Positions 7,004 through 15,873 of a stretch of 64,000 nt of DNA are shown piece by piece. A program made the position numbers and the translations under genes. Location of the stretch: the NCBI GenBank assembly GCA_964419605.1, contig CAYQQM010000017.1, forward strand, positions 1-64,000, written 5' to 3'. Position 1 is the first letter of the stretch. Each line of letters opens with the position of its first letter. Source of the stretch: JABFXX01 sp964419605. GTDB lineage: Bacteria; Myxococcota_A; Polyangia; Haliangiales; Haliangiaceae. The notes beneath the pieces were generated by a model, which saw only the letters and a program-made list of their open reading frames with translations, did no database searches and was not told the origin of the DNA.

Positions 7004-8233
7004 ATGGTCGCGCCATCTGAGCCCCCGAGAGAGCCTGCTACGAACGTTGCCCGGGTCAGCTCGGCCTTACAGGATCTGGCGCGGCAAATGAGCGCACAGT
7101 TCCTCGACAAACAAGAGATTATTCGCCTGATGGCAGTGTCGGCGATCGCCGGCGAACACATGGTGATCGTGGGTCCGCCCGGGACCGCCAAGTCTGCGAT
7201 GATCGAGATGTTCGCGAAGCTGATCGATGCGCGTTATTTCGAGTATTTGCTAACTCGATTCACTGAACCGAACGAGCTATTTGGCCCGGTGGATATCGCA
7301 GCGTTTCGCGAGGGCCGCTACACGAGGCGGATCGAACACATGCTGCCATCAGCGGAGATCGTCTTTCTCGACGAGATCTTTAAGTCAAATTCAGCGATCT
7401 TAAATTCGCTCCTCCACGTCATCAATGAGCGCAAGTTTCAGAACGGGCCCAACGTGGTCACCGTGCCGCTGCTGTCATTGTTCGCTGCGTCGAACGAGGT
7501 CCCCAACGACGACAATTTGGCGGCGATGTTCGATCGCTTTTTAGTGCGCGTGTTGTCCGACAACCTCGATAGCTACCATTTTCACGAGTTGATGAAGAAA
7601 GGGAGCTCGCTGGAGCTGCGTAAGATGACGGGCCGCAGTGTGGATCGTGCGGGTCGAGCGCCCGAGGCACTTCGCCCAGTGACCAGCGCGCACGAGTTGC
7701 GCGCGATTCAGCACAACTTCGACCAGTTCATGGCGTTTCCCGAGGAGTTTCTCACCAAATACAAAGGGCTGATCTTTCAGATCCGAAGCGAGGGAATCTC
7801 GGTCTCCGATCGGCGGGCCGTCAAGCTATTGAAGCTATTCGCTGCTTCGGCGGTGTTCGACGGGAGAACGACCGTCCACGATGGTGACCTTTTCGTTCTG
7901 CGCCATATTTGGAACAATCTTGATCAGGTCGAGCTTCTTCAAGAGATTGTGAATCCGCTGGTAGATTCGTACTATCGCGAACACCCTAGCGAGCGTCGCT
8001 TCATCGGCGCCTCAGCGAGTTTTGATGACCTCGTCGCCGAGCTAAGCGCCATTCGCGAGCAGCTCACTACGGGGTCCGAGTTGTCGGACATTCAGCTATT
8101 CAGCCAGCTCAAGAACCTAAATGAGATCAAGGTCGCTCTCGCCGGGATTCCCGGCGACGCTTCCGTTCGCATGGTGCGCGAAGTCGATCAGCTTCTCGAA
8201 ACCGTGTTCGCGTCGTCGAAGTTTGGCCTGTAG
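7004..8233 (+). CDS. MoxR/RavA-type AAA+ ATPase
   Basis: 409 residues. Walker A GPPGTAKS lies at 57-64. The MoxR/RavA signature FTEPNELFGP follows, then ML-x-AEIVFLDEIFK (Walker B), NSLLHVINERKF, and sensor region FAASNEVP. A helical C-terminal part follows. MoxR ATPases act as chaperones that load or activate metalloenzymes or envelope complexes, usually with a von Willebrand A partner encoded next door. No VWA gene follows here; the next gene is the opposite-strand PIN toxin, so the partner is missing or elsewhere. The ATG at 7004 is preceded by AAGGTGG. The frame is open from 6929, but upstream codons lack conserved features. Confidence 0.88.
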   Translation: MVAPSEPPREPATNVARVSSALQDLARQMSAQFLDKQEIIRLMAVSAIAGEHMVIVGPPGTAKSAMIEMFAKLIDARYFEYLLTRFTEPNELFGPVDIAAFREGRYTRRIEHMLPSAEIVFLDEIFKSNSAILNSLLHVINERKFQNGPNVVTVPLLSLFAASNEVPNDDNLAAMFDRFLVRVLSDNLDSYHFHELMKKGSSLELRKMTGRSVDRAGRAPEALRPVTSAHELRAIQHNFDQFMAFPEEFLTKYKGLIFQIRSEGISVSDRRAVKLLKLFAASAVFDGRTTVHDGDLFVLRHIWNNLDQVELLQEIVNPLVDSYYREHPSERRFIGASASFDDLVAELSAIREQLTTGSELSDIQLFSQLKNLNEIKVALAGIPGDASVRMVREVDQLLETVFASSKFGL

Positions 8234-8264
8234 TGACGCCGTCGCAAGTTCTAGAGCTCGACCG

Positions 8265-8720
8265 CTATCGGCGCGATGCTCCGACAGCCTCGGAGACAAA
8301 CGGATTGATGACTTGTACCGTTCCATACCGACGCTCGTGCTGAAAATCTTCCGAGTAGAGCACTGCTAACCCGTAGTGTTCCGCGTACGCCCATAGATGA
8401 GCGTCAAACCAGCTGAGCTGATAGGCCGCTGCGCCTCGCAGCGCGAGTCGCAATACCGCGTCAGAGGGATACAGAATCGGAAACTGATTGATTAGTTCCT
8501 CCGCTTCCCGCCGCGATTCGTCCAGCGTAAGTAGTGAAACACGAGAACCGCTAAGGAGTCGCGAGGTCGCTGCAACGAATTCGACGATCGCCTGGTGGGG
8601 AATTCGGATTTGATCGGCTGCGAGTCCATCGCGCAGCAATGCGATGGCTCGTGCCTGCTTGTCGGGATACCGCGGATCGTGGCGATACACGAGAACGTTG
8701 GTGTCAACGAGGCATGCCAC
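8265..8720 (-). CDS. vapC: PIN-domain ribonuclease toxin
   Basis: 151 residues from a GTG at 8720. PIN acidic residues are visible: LVDTNVLVY at the start (first Asp), AIVEFVA (Glu), and LSWFDAHLWAYAEHYGL (third Asp), with the terminal LYSEDF strand typical of the family. VapC toxins cleave tRNA or rRNA; the target here is unknown. The start overlaps the antitoxin gene by 17 bases, showing tight coupling. Longer in-frame extensions up to 8837 only re-read the antitoxin. It faces the MoxR gene convergently with about 30 bases between. Confidence 0.87.
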   Translation of the reverse strand: MACLVDTNVLVYRHDPRYPDKQARAIALLRDGLAADQIRIPHQAIVEFVAATSRLLSGSRVSLLTLDESRREAEELINQFPILYPSDAVLRLALRGAAAYQLSWFDAHLWAYAEHYGLAVLYSEDFQHERRYGTVQVINPFVSEAVGASRR

Positions 8721-9009
8721 GGTCGTACAAGTCCTCTCTGCTCCAACCGCGGCTGCCGCCGCTGCCCACAAACACTTCGGGGCTTTCAGCGCGTAGCCTC
8801 TTGTTGCGTTCAACCTGGCGTTGCGTTGCCAAATCAAACGCAGCTAGTCGGCCCGCAAGGTCGTTCGGCGGAACACGGGCTGACACCAGCCGAATGCGAA
8901 TCACATCTCCGACCGACTCAAACACAAGGTTCGTTCCAGGCTTGATCCGATGGGTGTCCGCAACCGCTTTCGGGATGGTCACCTGCAACTTACTCGTTAC
9001 CTTTGACAT
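8704..9009 (-). CDS. vapB: AbrB/SpoVT-type antitoxin
   Basis: 101 residues. The N-terminal swapped-hairpin domain is clear (MSKVTSKLQVTIPKAVAD, then IKPGTNLVFE). A linker and a C-terminal toxin-binding segment follow, with WSREDLYDR near the end, the usual shape for AbrB partners of PIN toxins. It is upstream of vapC and overlaps it. The protein should bind the repeats directly upstream (9011-9060) and repress the operon. Confidence 0.88.
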   Translation of the reverse strand: MSKVTSKLQVTIPKAVADTHRIKPGTNLVFESVGDVIRIRLVSARVPPNDLAGRLAAFDLATQRQVERNKRLRAESPEVFVGSGGSRGWSREDLYDRGMPR

Positions 9010-9010
9010 T

Positions 9011-9060
9011 CCTTACTTTAGCAAGGATAGGTTCCTTGTCAACGCTAGTTTCCTTGTCAA
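9011..9060 (-). promoter_or_regulatory. vapBC promoter/operator repeats
   Basis: Immediately upstream of the antitoxin start there is a CCTT...AAGG inverted pair (9011-9026) and TTCCTTGTCAA twice, at 9032-9042 and 9050-9060, 18 bp apart. This clustered symmetry in the first 50 bases of the promoter region fits an AbrB-type autoregulatory operator. Confidence 0.5.
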
Positions 9061-9234
9061 GGTGAACACTTGCCAATCGCGCAAATCCTTGCCCAACCTT
9101 AGGTGACGTACAAATGATTCCAGGCAGCTACGCGTGGGTGCGAGGCGCAGACGGCACGCTAACCGTGATCGACCTACCGGCACCAAGCGATGACGACGGG
9201 GCCCAGCTCGCTCGTACGGGCGGTATGGCCCTCC
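9061..9234. other. Gap between vapB promoter and kinase gene end; possible 48-residue ORF
   Basis: A plus-strand ORF from the ATG at 9114 to the TAA at 9258-9260 would encode 48 residues (MIPGSYAWVRGADGTLTVID...). It overlaps the 3' end of the kinase gene on the other strand. It resembles the beginning of a longer protein cut short, but no family can be named. Confidence 0.25.
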
Positions 9235-11109
9235 TTACGCGGGCGATAGTACGATCGTAAACGTCGAGCCGGCGCCGATGGTGGATTGAACGCGGATTTC
9301 GCCGCCGTGCGCTCGCACGATCTTCTGGCAGATTGCAAGCCCCAGACCTGTACCATCTGGCCGGGTCGTAAAGAACGGGTCGAAGATCCGTTGCAGGTCG
9401 TCGGCGGCAATGCCGCGGCCATGATCCTCCACCTCGATTGCCACCTGTGATTGAGCGAACGATGTCCGCACGGTGACCTGTGCTCCTGCGGGGGACGCCT
9501 CCGCTGCGTTATCGACGAGGTTAACGATCACCTGTCGCAAACGCTGAGGATCGCCATGTATCGGTGGCACGTTGGCGGTGGAATCGCAGCGTAGAGTTAC
9601 CCCCTTCTCGGACAAGACGAGCGACATCCCACGAGCCGTCGCTGCGACAAGTTCGGCAATGTCGACCTGCTGTGGTGCAAGTTTCACCGGCTTGGCGAAG
9701 TCGAGGATCTCGGCCACCGATCGGTCAAGCCGGCCTAGTTCTTCGAGGGCAATATCGAGATGCTCGCGGTCATCCTCCGAAAGTGCGAGTTTTTTGCGCA
9801 AGATCTGAACGTTCAGCGAGATGCTGGTTAGGGGCGTGCGTATGTCGTGCGCGATCGCGGCGGCGAATTGCCCGAGCGCAGTGAATTGACGCGCGGCTTC
9901 GAGCTCGGTTCTGGCTTGATCGCGTTCGACCGCCAACGCGATTCTCGCGGCGAGATCGCGCGCAACGACGTAGGTATCGCGATCGATTACTCCACCGTCG
10001 ATCGCGAGAGCTCCCACCACAGCCCGATCCGCGCCCAGCGCGGGCACGATCAACCCGCTGAGCGAAGCGGTATGGGCATCGCGCTGTGGTTCGCCATTTT
10101 GCAGCGACACGCACAGCGCGGCTGGAAGTTGCCCGGTGGGTGTCCACTGCACCGTCGCTCCATCTGCGATGGCAGAGATCCTTCGGATCGCTTCCGCAAT
10201 GACGGCGGGGTGATCGGACGGCAATGGCTCGTCTTGGATGGCAAGTCGCCGCGCTCGGCGCTCGTCGATTCCAGCCAGTACATTTTTTTCAAGTCGCGGA
10301 TACAAAGCGCTGCCTGACCATGCGAGTGCGGCCGGAACGAACGTACAGCCGACGAGCAGTGCCTCTTGCAGGTTGCCTGGCGTTGTCCAGCGCAGAGTCG
10401 CAAATACCGCCCCGCCACCGGCTAGGACCACCAGGAAGGCCATCGTCGACAAGAGCAACACTTCAGCTGTCGTCGACCGCAACGAGAACAAGTCGCCGCG
10501 GAGTACAGCAGTTCCGATCACTGCGAATCCGATCAAACTTGCGACCGTGGTCTCCGCCCAAATGGCGGGTTCGAACGCTCCGAATACCGGTCCCAACGAA
10601 TACGCGGCCACGCCAAACGCCCACCGAAAACACAGTGCCCCGACCACCGCACGCTCGTCGCGGTTCGCCGTGTACTTCCACGAGCGGCGCCCCAGGTAGA
10701 TCACGAGGATAGCGGCAGGCACAAAAAACACTTGTTCGATGGCGATGATGTTTGCGGACCGGCGATGATCGGCCGTGACAACGACCGCTGCGGCAACGAC
10801 AAACCACGCGACCACGAAGCTGCGCCACCGCCACGGCAGTGCTGGCCGCCGCGGATAGCTCGCCATAAAATCGATCGAAATCGCTCCCAGTGCCATCGTG
10901 CCGAACGCGCAGGGGAGAGTGACCACGGCGTCTACAACGGTCTCGCCAGCCAAAACGCTTACGCCTCGCCAGGCGGCCATCGCGGCGTCGATCAGCGCGA
11001 GGGCGCCAAACAACAGGTTGTCCCGCCGTGTTGGCGCCGCGCGTAACACGAGGATGGCGAACGCTGTGCCTATGGCGGATACCGCCAATGGAAGTAGACC
11101 AGCCGTCAC
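9235..11109 (-). CDS. Membrane sensor histidine kinase
   Basis: 624 residues from the GTG at 11109, which overlaps the regulator stop as GTGA. The first 275 residues hold about eight hydrophobic helices (7TM-receptor or MASE-like). A GAF-like region at about 310-405 follows. HisKA carries the H-box AIAHDIRTPLTS near 420, then HATPase_c with N-box NLVDNAAEA, G1 EDHGRGI, FDPFFTT, and G2 GTGLGLAI. It should autophosphorylate and pass phosphate to the upstream-encoded NtrC-type regulator. The large membrane input domain suggests a signal in or near the membrane, identity unknown. Confidence 0.93.
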   Translation of the reverse strand: MTAGLLPLAVSAIGTAFAILVLRAAPTRRDNLLFGALALIDAAMAAWRGVSVLAGETVVDAVVTLPCAFGTMALGAISIDFMASYPRRPALPWRWRSFVVAWFVVAAAVVVTADHRRSANIIAIEQVFFVPAAILVIYLGRRSWKYTANRDERAVVGALCFRWAFGVAAYSLGPVFGAFEPAIWAETTVASLIGFAVIGTAVLRGDLFSLRSTTAEVLLLSTMAFLVVLAGGGAVFATLRWTTPGNLQEALLVGCTFVPAALAWSGSALYPRLEKNVLAGIDERRARRLAIQDEPLPSDHPAVIAEAIRRISAIADGATVQWTPTGQLPAALCVSLQNGEPQRDAHTASLSGLIVPALGADRAVVGALAIDGGVIDRDTYVVARDLAARIALAVERDQARTELEAARQFTALGQFAAAIAHDIRTPLTSISLNVQILRKKLALSEDDREHLDIALEELGRLDRSVAEILDFAKPVKLAPQQVDIAELVAATARGMSLVLSEKGVTLRCDSTANVPPIHGDPQRLRQVIVNLVDNAAEASPAGAQVTVRTSFAQSQVAIEVEDHGRGIAADDLQRIFDPFFTTRPDGTGLGLAICQKIVRAHGGEIRVQSTIGAGSTFTIVLSPA

Positions 11110-12476
11110 GACGAGTCGTCTTTCTTCAGGCCATATTCGTCGATCTTCCGATCGAGCGTCGGACGGCTGATATCGAGGATGGCGCAGGTCCGACGCTTGT
11201 TCCACCCTGTGCTCGCCAGTACCCGCACGATGTGTGCGCGCTCAACTTCGCGCAACGTGCTAAGCGCTGTGGTCGCATCGCCAGAGGTATCCACGAAAGG
11301 TGCTTCGCCGAGCGGCAACAAGGTTTCGTCGATCACGTCGGTTTTTGCCAGAACTATCGCGCGCGTGAGCGTGTTTTCGAGCTCGCGAACGTTTCCTGGC
11401 CACGGATGCGACACCAATCGGGCGAGTGCAGTCGGGGTCACATACCGGACATGTTTTCCGAGGTCGCGCGCAATCTTGGCGATTAATCCTTCCACAAGGA
11501 CTGCTACATCGCCAGTGCGCTCGCGCAATGGTGGCAAATGGATCTCCACGACCCGAAGTCGGTAGTAGAGGTCTTCGCGGAACGTCGTCTTACTCACCAT
11601 CGCGCCGAGATCGCGGTGTGTTGCCGCAATGATGCGGGCCTCGATCGGCCTGGGCTTTGAGTCGCCAACACGTTCAAACGAGCGCTCCTGCAGAACGCGC
11701 AGTAACTTGGCCTGTATATCGATCGGAACTTCCGCGATTTCGTCGAGAAATAGCGTACCGTTGCCGGCGAGTTCAAATCGTCCGGGTCTGTCGCCAACAG
11801 CGCCAGTAAACGCACCTTTGATGTGGCCAAAAAGCTCACTCTCGAGAACGCCAGGTGCCAGGGCTGAGCAACTCACCGCGACAAAGGGTCGGTCTGGGGT
11901 CGACGCGTTGTGAATCGCTTTTGCTACCAGCTCTTTGCCCGTTCCGGATTCGCCGGTAATCAAGACCGGCGCGCGCGTTGTAGAGACGGCTCCGATCTGC
12001 TTCCACACGTCGCGAATCGCACTGCTCTTGCCGAGTATTTCGCCCGCATCGCTGCCATGGGCGGCCAGCTCGACGAGCTCTCCTCGCGACTGTTGGCTAG
12101 TGATCGCCGCCTGGATAACGGCTCGGAGTCGATCGATATCGACCGGCTTAACGATGTATTCGTAGGCGCCGAGTTGGATCGCCTTCACCGTGGATTGCAT
12201 GTCGTCCCGCGCCGTGACCACGACGATGGTTGGCTTTTGCGGACGCTGTGCCAGCGCGCTGAGAACTTCGAATCCCGAACCGCCGGGCAATCCGAGGTCG
12301 AGCAGCATGAGTTCGCACGCGTCTGCCTCTGCAATCGCCCCCGCAGCGTCGTGCGCTGTGGAAATGGCAAACCCCTCTGCGCTGAGAAACTTCTCCAGCG
12401 TGCGACGGATCGATCGGTCGTCGTCTACGATCAGGATTCGGGCCACCAAGCCTGAGACATCCATAGTTCGTGCCAT
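11106..12476 (-). CDS. NtrC-family sigma-54 response regulator
   Basis: 456 residues. The receiver at about 12-125 has the acidic pair VDDD and the phospho-Asp in LMLLDLGLPG near 58. An AAA+ domain has Walker A GESGTGKE near 175, the sigma-54 contact loop GAFTGA, and a TLFLDEIAEVP Walker B. The C-terminal Fis helix-turn-helix reads RRTCAILDISRPTLDRKIDEYGL. It activates sigma-54 promoters when phosphorylated by the overlapping downstream kinase. A start four codons later (12464) is possible. The 101-bp gap upstream should hold its promoter. Confidence 0.95.
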   Translation of the reverse strand: MARTMDVSGLVARILIVDDDRSIRRTLEKFLSAEGFAISTAHDAAGAIAEADACELMLLDLGLPGGSGFEVLSALAQRPQKPTIVVVTARDDMQSTVKAIQLGAYEYIVKPVDIDRLRAVIQAAITSQQSRGELVELAAHGSDAGEILGKSSAIRDVWKQIGAVSTTRAPVLITGESGTGKELVAKAIHNASTPDRPFVAVSCSALAPGVLESELFGHIKGAFTGAVGDRPGRFELAGNGTLFLDEIAEVPIDIQAKLLRVLQERSFERVGDSKPRPIEARIIAATHRDLGAMVSKTTFREDLYYRLRVVEIHLPPLRERTGDVAVLVEGLIAKIARDLGKHVRYVTPTALARLVSHPWPGNVRELENTLTRAIVLAKTDVIDETLLPLGEAPFVDTSGDATTALSTLREVERAHIVRVLASTGWNKRRTCAILDISRPTLDRKIDEYGLKKDDSS

Positions 12477-12577
12477 TGTAACTAGGCGAAATTACATGAA
12501 GTTGACACCAAGGTGGTCATATTACGATACTGCGGCTACCGAAAACGCGGTAACTATGCAATCCGTTTGGTGGCCTG

Positions 12578-14089
12578 CTATCGCGCTAGCTTGACCACCG
12601 CGGTGTCGGGCTGGGGCGCCTTCGTTAGGATCGCGTGATTTTCGGGCCGCTTGCAGTCGAGCGTAGTGCCTACCAGGGCGAGCTTGAAGCGAAACGCGCT
12701 CACCACGATCGCGTCGCTGTTATCGTCGATCGCAACCCCTCTACCTTGATCGTGGTCTCGGTCGCCCCACGTTTGGATCCATAGCGGTTGGCCTTTCACG
12801 TCGTATTTCACGGCGAAAACATCTTTGTTGCCGCGGCTGGCGATGGGGCCCTTGCCGAAGTCGACGCTGCGCTGAAACCAGCCGGTTGCGATCGTGTTTC
12901 CCGCCCCATCCGATGCCACGCCCCAGCCGATGTCCTCCCGCTCGGCTCCAAACGTGCGCGCCCATAGCAGGGCGCCGTTGCGGTCGAATCGAGCGATGTA
13001 CACATCGGATTCGCCAAGCGAGGCATGGCTATCGCCTTCGCCAAATGAAATGGGGCCCTTATTTTCGAACGAGCCGACGATCGTGACATTGCCCGCGCGG
13101 TCGACGGTCACGCCACCCGCAACGTCGTTGAAGCCGTTGCCGAAATTCTTGGACCACACGTGATCGCCGTTGGGGTCGTACTTGGCGAGTACCACGTCGT
13201 TATCGGAGCCGCCTCCGGCTTTGAGCGGCGTGCCGCCCCAGTCGGCAACATCGGCAAAATGGCCTTGCACGTAGGTATTGCCGTGTAGGTCAACGGCGAG
13301 GTGCATGATCGTGTCGTCGTAGCGACCGCCGAAGCTCTTGATCCATTCCATGTCTCCGGAGGCCGAGAGCTTGACCAGCAATGCATCGGTTTTTCCCTTC
13401 GACTTGAGCAGGGTCTTGCCGAACGAAATGGAATCGGTGAACGATCCGCCGATCACCCAACCGCCATCCGGCGATGCGGCCACTGCGTTGGCGCCATCGC
13501 TGTCGATACCGCCGAGCGTCCACAGCCACTGCGGCGCGCCCTTCTTGTCGATCGCAACGGCAAAAAGGTCGTCTGAGCCCGCTGCTTTGTGGCTGAATTC
13601 GCCGATCTTCAATTCATCCGTGAAGTTCCCGACCACTACTGCGATCTCGCCTCGGGCGGCGATCGCTTTAGCGTCGTCGTCGCGTTTGCTGCCAAACGTC
13701 AGAGCCCAAGCCAGCTTGCCATCATTGCCCAGTTTGACGACGTACGCATCGCTCCCTCCGTTCGCGGCCTTCTTGCCGATCCCACCGCCAAAGTCGGTTT
13801 CGCCGTCGAAGTAACCGCTCACGTAAACATCGCCGCCACCACCGATCGCCACGCCGCGCGGCGCGTCAACACCGATGCCGCCAAAGCCGGACTGCCATAT
13901 GGGTTTCCCGGATGCCTTTCCGGCGTCCGCAGCGAGCGCGGGCAACGGTGTTGTCGGGACGGGACGCTTGACCGACACAGAAGGGGCCGCATTTTCATGC
14001 GCTCCAACAGACTCAGCCGTTTTTGAGGCCGGCGGAGCATGACGAGAGTCACATGCGGCAATGCAGACGAGCGCAACGTACCAACGCAT
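12578..14089 (-). CDS. SBBP-repeat beta-propeller lipoprotein
   Basis: 503 residues. The signal peptide MRWYVALVCIAAC gives a lipobox ending IAAC, so an outer-surface or periplasmic lipoprotein is expected. From about residue 60 there are seven to eight repeats of the form W...FGG...DD...A-V-A-D-G-N-V-V-G-F, the SBBP (seven-bladed beta-propeller) signature, each with an aromatic-Gly-Asp core (SGYFDGETDFGGG, VVGNFTDELKIG, VQGHFADVADWG). The function of this family, common in myxobacteria, is unknown; secreted scaffold or binding roles are plausible. It ends 101 bp before the regulator gene on the same strand. Confidence 0.85.
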   Translation of the reverse strand: MRWYVALVCIAACDSRHAPPASKTAESVGAHENAAPSVSVKRPVPTTPLPALAADAGKASGKPIWQSGFGGIGVDAPRGVAIGGGGDVYVSGYFDGETDFGGGIGKKAANGGSDAYVVKLGNDGKLAWALTFGSKRDDDAKAIAARGEIAVVVGNFTDELKIGEFSHKAAGSDDLFAVAIDKKGAPQWLWTLGGIDSDGANAVAASPDGGWVIGGSFTDSISFGKTLLKSKGKTDALLVKLSASGDMEWIKSFGGRYDDTIMHLAVDLHGNTYVQGHFADVADWGGTPLKAGGGSDNDVVLAKYDPNGDHVWSKNFGNGFNDVAGGVTVDRAGNVTIVGSFENKGPISFGEGDSHASLGESDVYIARFDRNGALLWARTFGAEREDIGWGVASDGAGNTIATGWFQRSVDFGKGPIASRGNKDVFAVKYDVKGQPLWIQTWGDRDHDQGRGVAIDDNSDAIVVSAFRFKLALVGTTLDCKRPENHAILTKAPQPDTAVVKLAR

Positions 14090-14845
14090 AGCCTAAGGTC
14101 GCACGGTTAGGAGTGGCAGTCGATGATTAGGGCGTGCGGCCGCGATTTCGATTGGACGCGCCGGCATTCTATGTCATTGGTTCGACCCGAGGCATTCGCA
14201 TGGGTGAACGAGCAGCACCACCACAGCCCGCGATCGATCAGCTACTGACCGAACAGCCGGCGAATCAAGGTCACGCCATACACGAATTACGGCAGGGCAG
14301 CCCTAATCCTATGTTGTGCATGCGGGACGCCATGTCGAGCACGCCACTCGTCATGACCACCGCGTCTGGTGGATGCGCGGGAACTTCAAGAGCGTCAGCG
14401 GGCTCCCCCAGCGCAAGCTCGGTCTGCGGTGGGGAACGGGCCGGGGAGCCAAACGAACGACAAACTGAAATTCTCGGTCCCCCAATAACGCCGTTGCTTG
14501 CATCGGTTTCCTTCCGTTTCGCGAAACAAGGTGACCGGTGGTGTCACTGAGTTACCCATCGGGAAGGACAGCGTCGCACGACTTCGCCTGCTGCGCGTCC
14601 GGGGCGATCATGGTCTGATTCCGTCCGTTGCGTTTTGCTTGATACATTGCGGCGTCGGCTCGCGCATACAGCTGCTCGGACATGGAGTTCGCTCCGTGCA
14701 GCCCTCTGTACTCGTCACGTCGATGTTACTCGACTTGGGGGACGCGCTTCCCGATCTTGGTGGATTGACCAAGAGATTGTGCGTGTTTGCCCCTATCTTT
14801 GGAGCGGCCTACATATTGCTCTCCATTGGAACAGCAGGAGACATT
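14090..14845. other. 756-bp gene-poor stretch with signalling-gene debris
   Basis: No intact gene is visible. The minus strand holds a GGDEF C-terminal remnant (see 14552-14700). A further minus-strand stretch at about 14260-14460 reads PADALEVPAHPPDAVVM, weakly reminiscent of a response-regulator receiver, and ends at a stop. The plus-strand frames here look random. The right end carries the ribosome binding site (CAGGAG, near 14835) of the next gene. Confidence 0.5.
14552..14700 (-). pseudogene. Remnant of a GGDEF diguanylate cyclase (C-terminal end)
   Basis: The minus strand reads SEQLYARADAAMYQAKRNGR, the near-universal closing helix of GGDEF domains (RADxALYxAKxxGRN), followed by about 25 residues to a stop at 14552-14554. 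Upstream the frame soon hits a stop. In a shifted frame a VTS-like stretch may be the preceding beta strand, suggesting a frameshift. The GGDEF active-site half is absent. I read it as the surviving tail of a lost c-di-GMP synthase. Confidence 0.7.
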
Positions 14846-15838
14846 ATGACGAAGGCGCGTGTTCCACATCTCTGGGTCCTTGCCCTTGCAAGCGGGGCGA
14901 GTAGCATCGGCTTGCTAGGCGCTAGCTGCGTGGGCGAAATTCGCGGCCAAGATCCGCCTCCGGATGCGGGAGCGAGCAGCACCACGGCTCCGATCTCTCG
15001 CATCGCTTGCTTGCGCAAGCTAGCGATGGACCTGACCAACGTCGCGCCGAGCGATGAGGACTTCGCGGCATTGGCGGCGGGAAAATCGCTGAACGAGTTC
15101 GTCGAGCAGTATATGGCAACCCCTGCCTTCTCCAAAATCATCTTTAACGTATTCCGAACTGCATTTGCTCCAACCGAGCTGGTGCCGGACGACGCGGATA
15201 AGGAAGAGCCGGCGCGCATCGCTCGGCATCTCGTTGTCAGCAATGGCGACTTCCGCGACATCGTCATCGGCGCCTACACGCTCGACGCGAATGACAGAGT
15301 AGTGCCCGCCGCCAATGCGGCCGGTGTGCTGACGACGAGAAGCTATTTGTCGGCCTATACGGGCGCCGAGTTTCGCAACTGGTCGGGGCAAGTCCTCAAG
15401 GGTCTCGCAGGCATCGTGCTGATACCAGTCACTGAGATTCCGGCCGATATTGACGCAAGTCCGGCTGGTCTCGCTGCGAATCCTGCGTGCGCTGGCTGCC
15501 ACACCAACCCCGTCTCGGGTGTGGACAATGTCGCTTCATTTCACGAGTGCTATGACAACGACGGATTGCCAGTGGCCAAGTGCACGCCGTCGGGAACCAA
15601 GTCATTTCTCGGTCAGCAAGGCGCTACGATCTCGGACCTGGGGCGCATCCTCGCGGACTCGGTCGAGTGGCGCGCCAAGGCGATTCAAGACTTTCATCGA
15701 ATTTTCTGGGGGCGAGGTATCGGCAAGAACGAGACCTCTTTCTATCACCGCGAGGAAGCAGCCTGGATCGAGGCTGACTACCAACCTCAAGCACTCATCA
15801 AATCGATCGTTCTCTCGCCGGAGTATTGCTCGCGATGA
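14846..15838 (+). CDS. DUF1549-like lipoprotein with a CxxCH motif
   Basis: 330 residues from the ATG at 14846, 5-10 bases after CAGGAG. The signal peptide ends in a lipobox (LLGASC). The region CLRKLAMDLTNVAPSDEDFAAL resembles the start of DUF1549 (LRRLxLDLTGLPPT). Further on, ANPACAGCHTNPV offers a single CxxCH haem-attachment motif. The final third resembles the DUF1588/DUF1585 style of closing helices. Such proteins in planctomycetes and myxobacteria are encoded beside DUF1501 proteins, as here. This version is unusually compact. The function of the pair is unknown; an extracytoplasmic role is inferred. Confidence 0.65.
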   Translation: MTKARVPHLWVLALASGASSIGLLGASCVGEIRGQDPPPDAGASSTTAPISRIACLRKLAMDLTNVAPSDEDFAALAAGKSLNEFVEQYMATPAFSKIIFNVFRTAFAPTELVPDDADKEEPARIARHLVVSNGDFRDIVIGAYTLDANDRVVPAANAAGVLTTRSYLSAYTGAEFRNWSGQVLKGLAGIVLIPVTEIPADIDASPAGLAANPACAGCHTNPVSGVDNVASFHECYDNDGLPVAKCTPSGTKSFLGQQGATISDLGRILADSVEWRAKAIQDFHRIFWGRGIGKNETSFYHREEAAWIEADYQPQALIKSIVLSPEYCSR

Positions 15839-15873
15839 CTACCCTATTCAATCTGAGAAGAGAAGGAGGCACG

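Noticed and set aside
12502..12530. TTGACA-like plus-strand promoter
   Set aside because: No plus-strand gene follows; the sequence lies in the minus-strand regulator's upstream region and spacing to a -10 box is poor.
14134..14550. 138-residue plus-strand frame
   Set aside because: No ribosome binding site or protein-like pattern; GGDEF-like coding sense lies nearby on the other strand.
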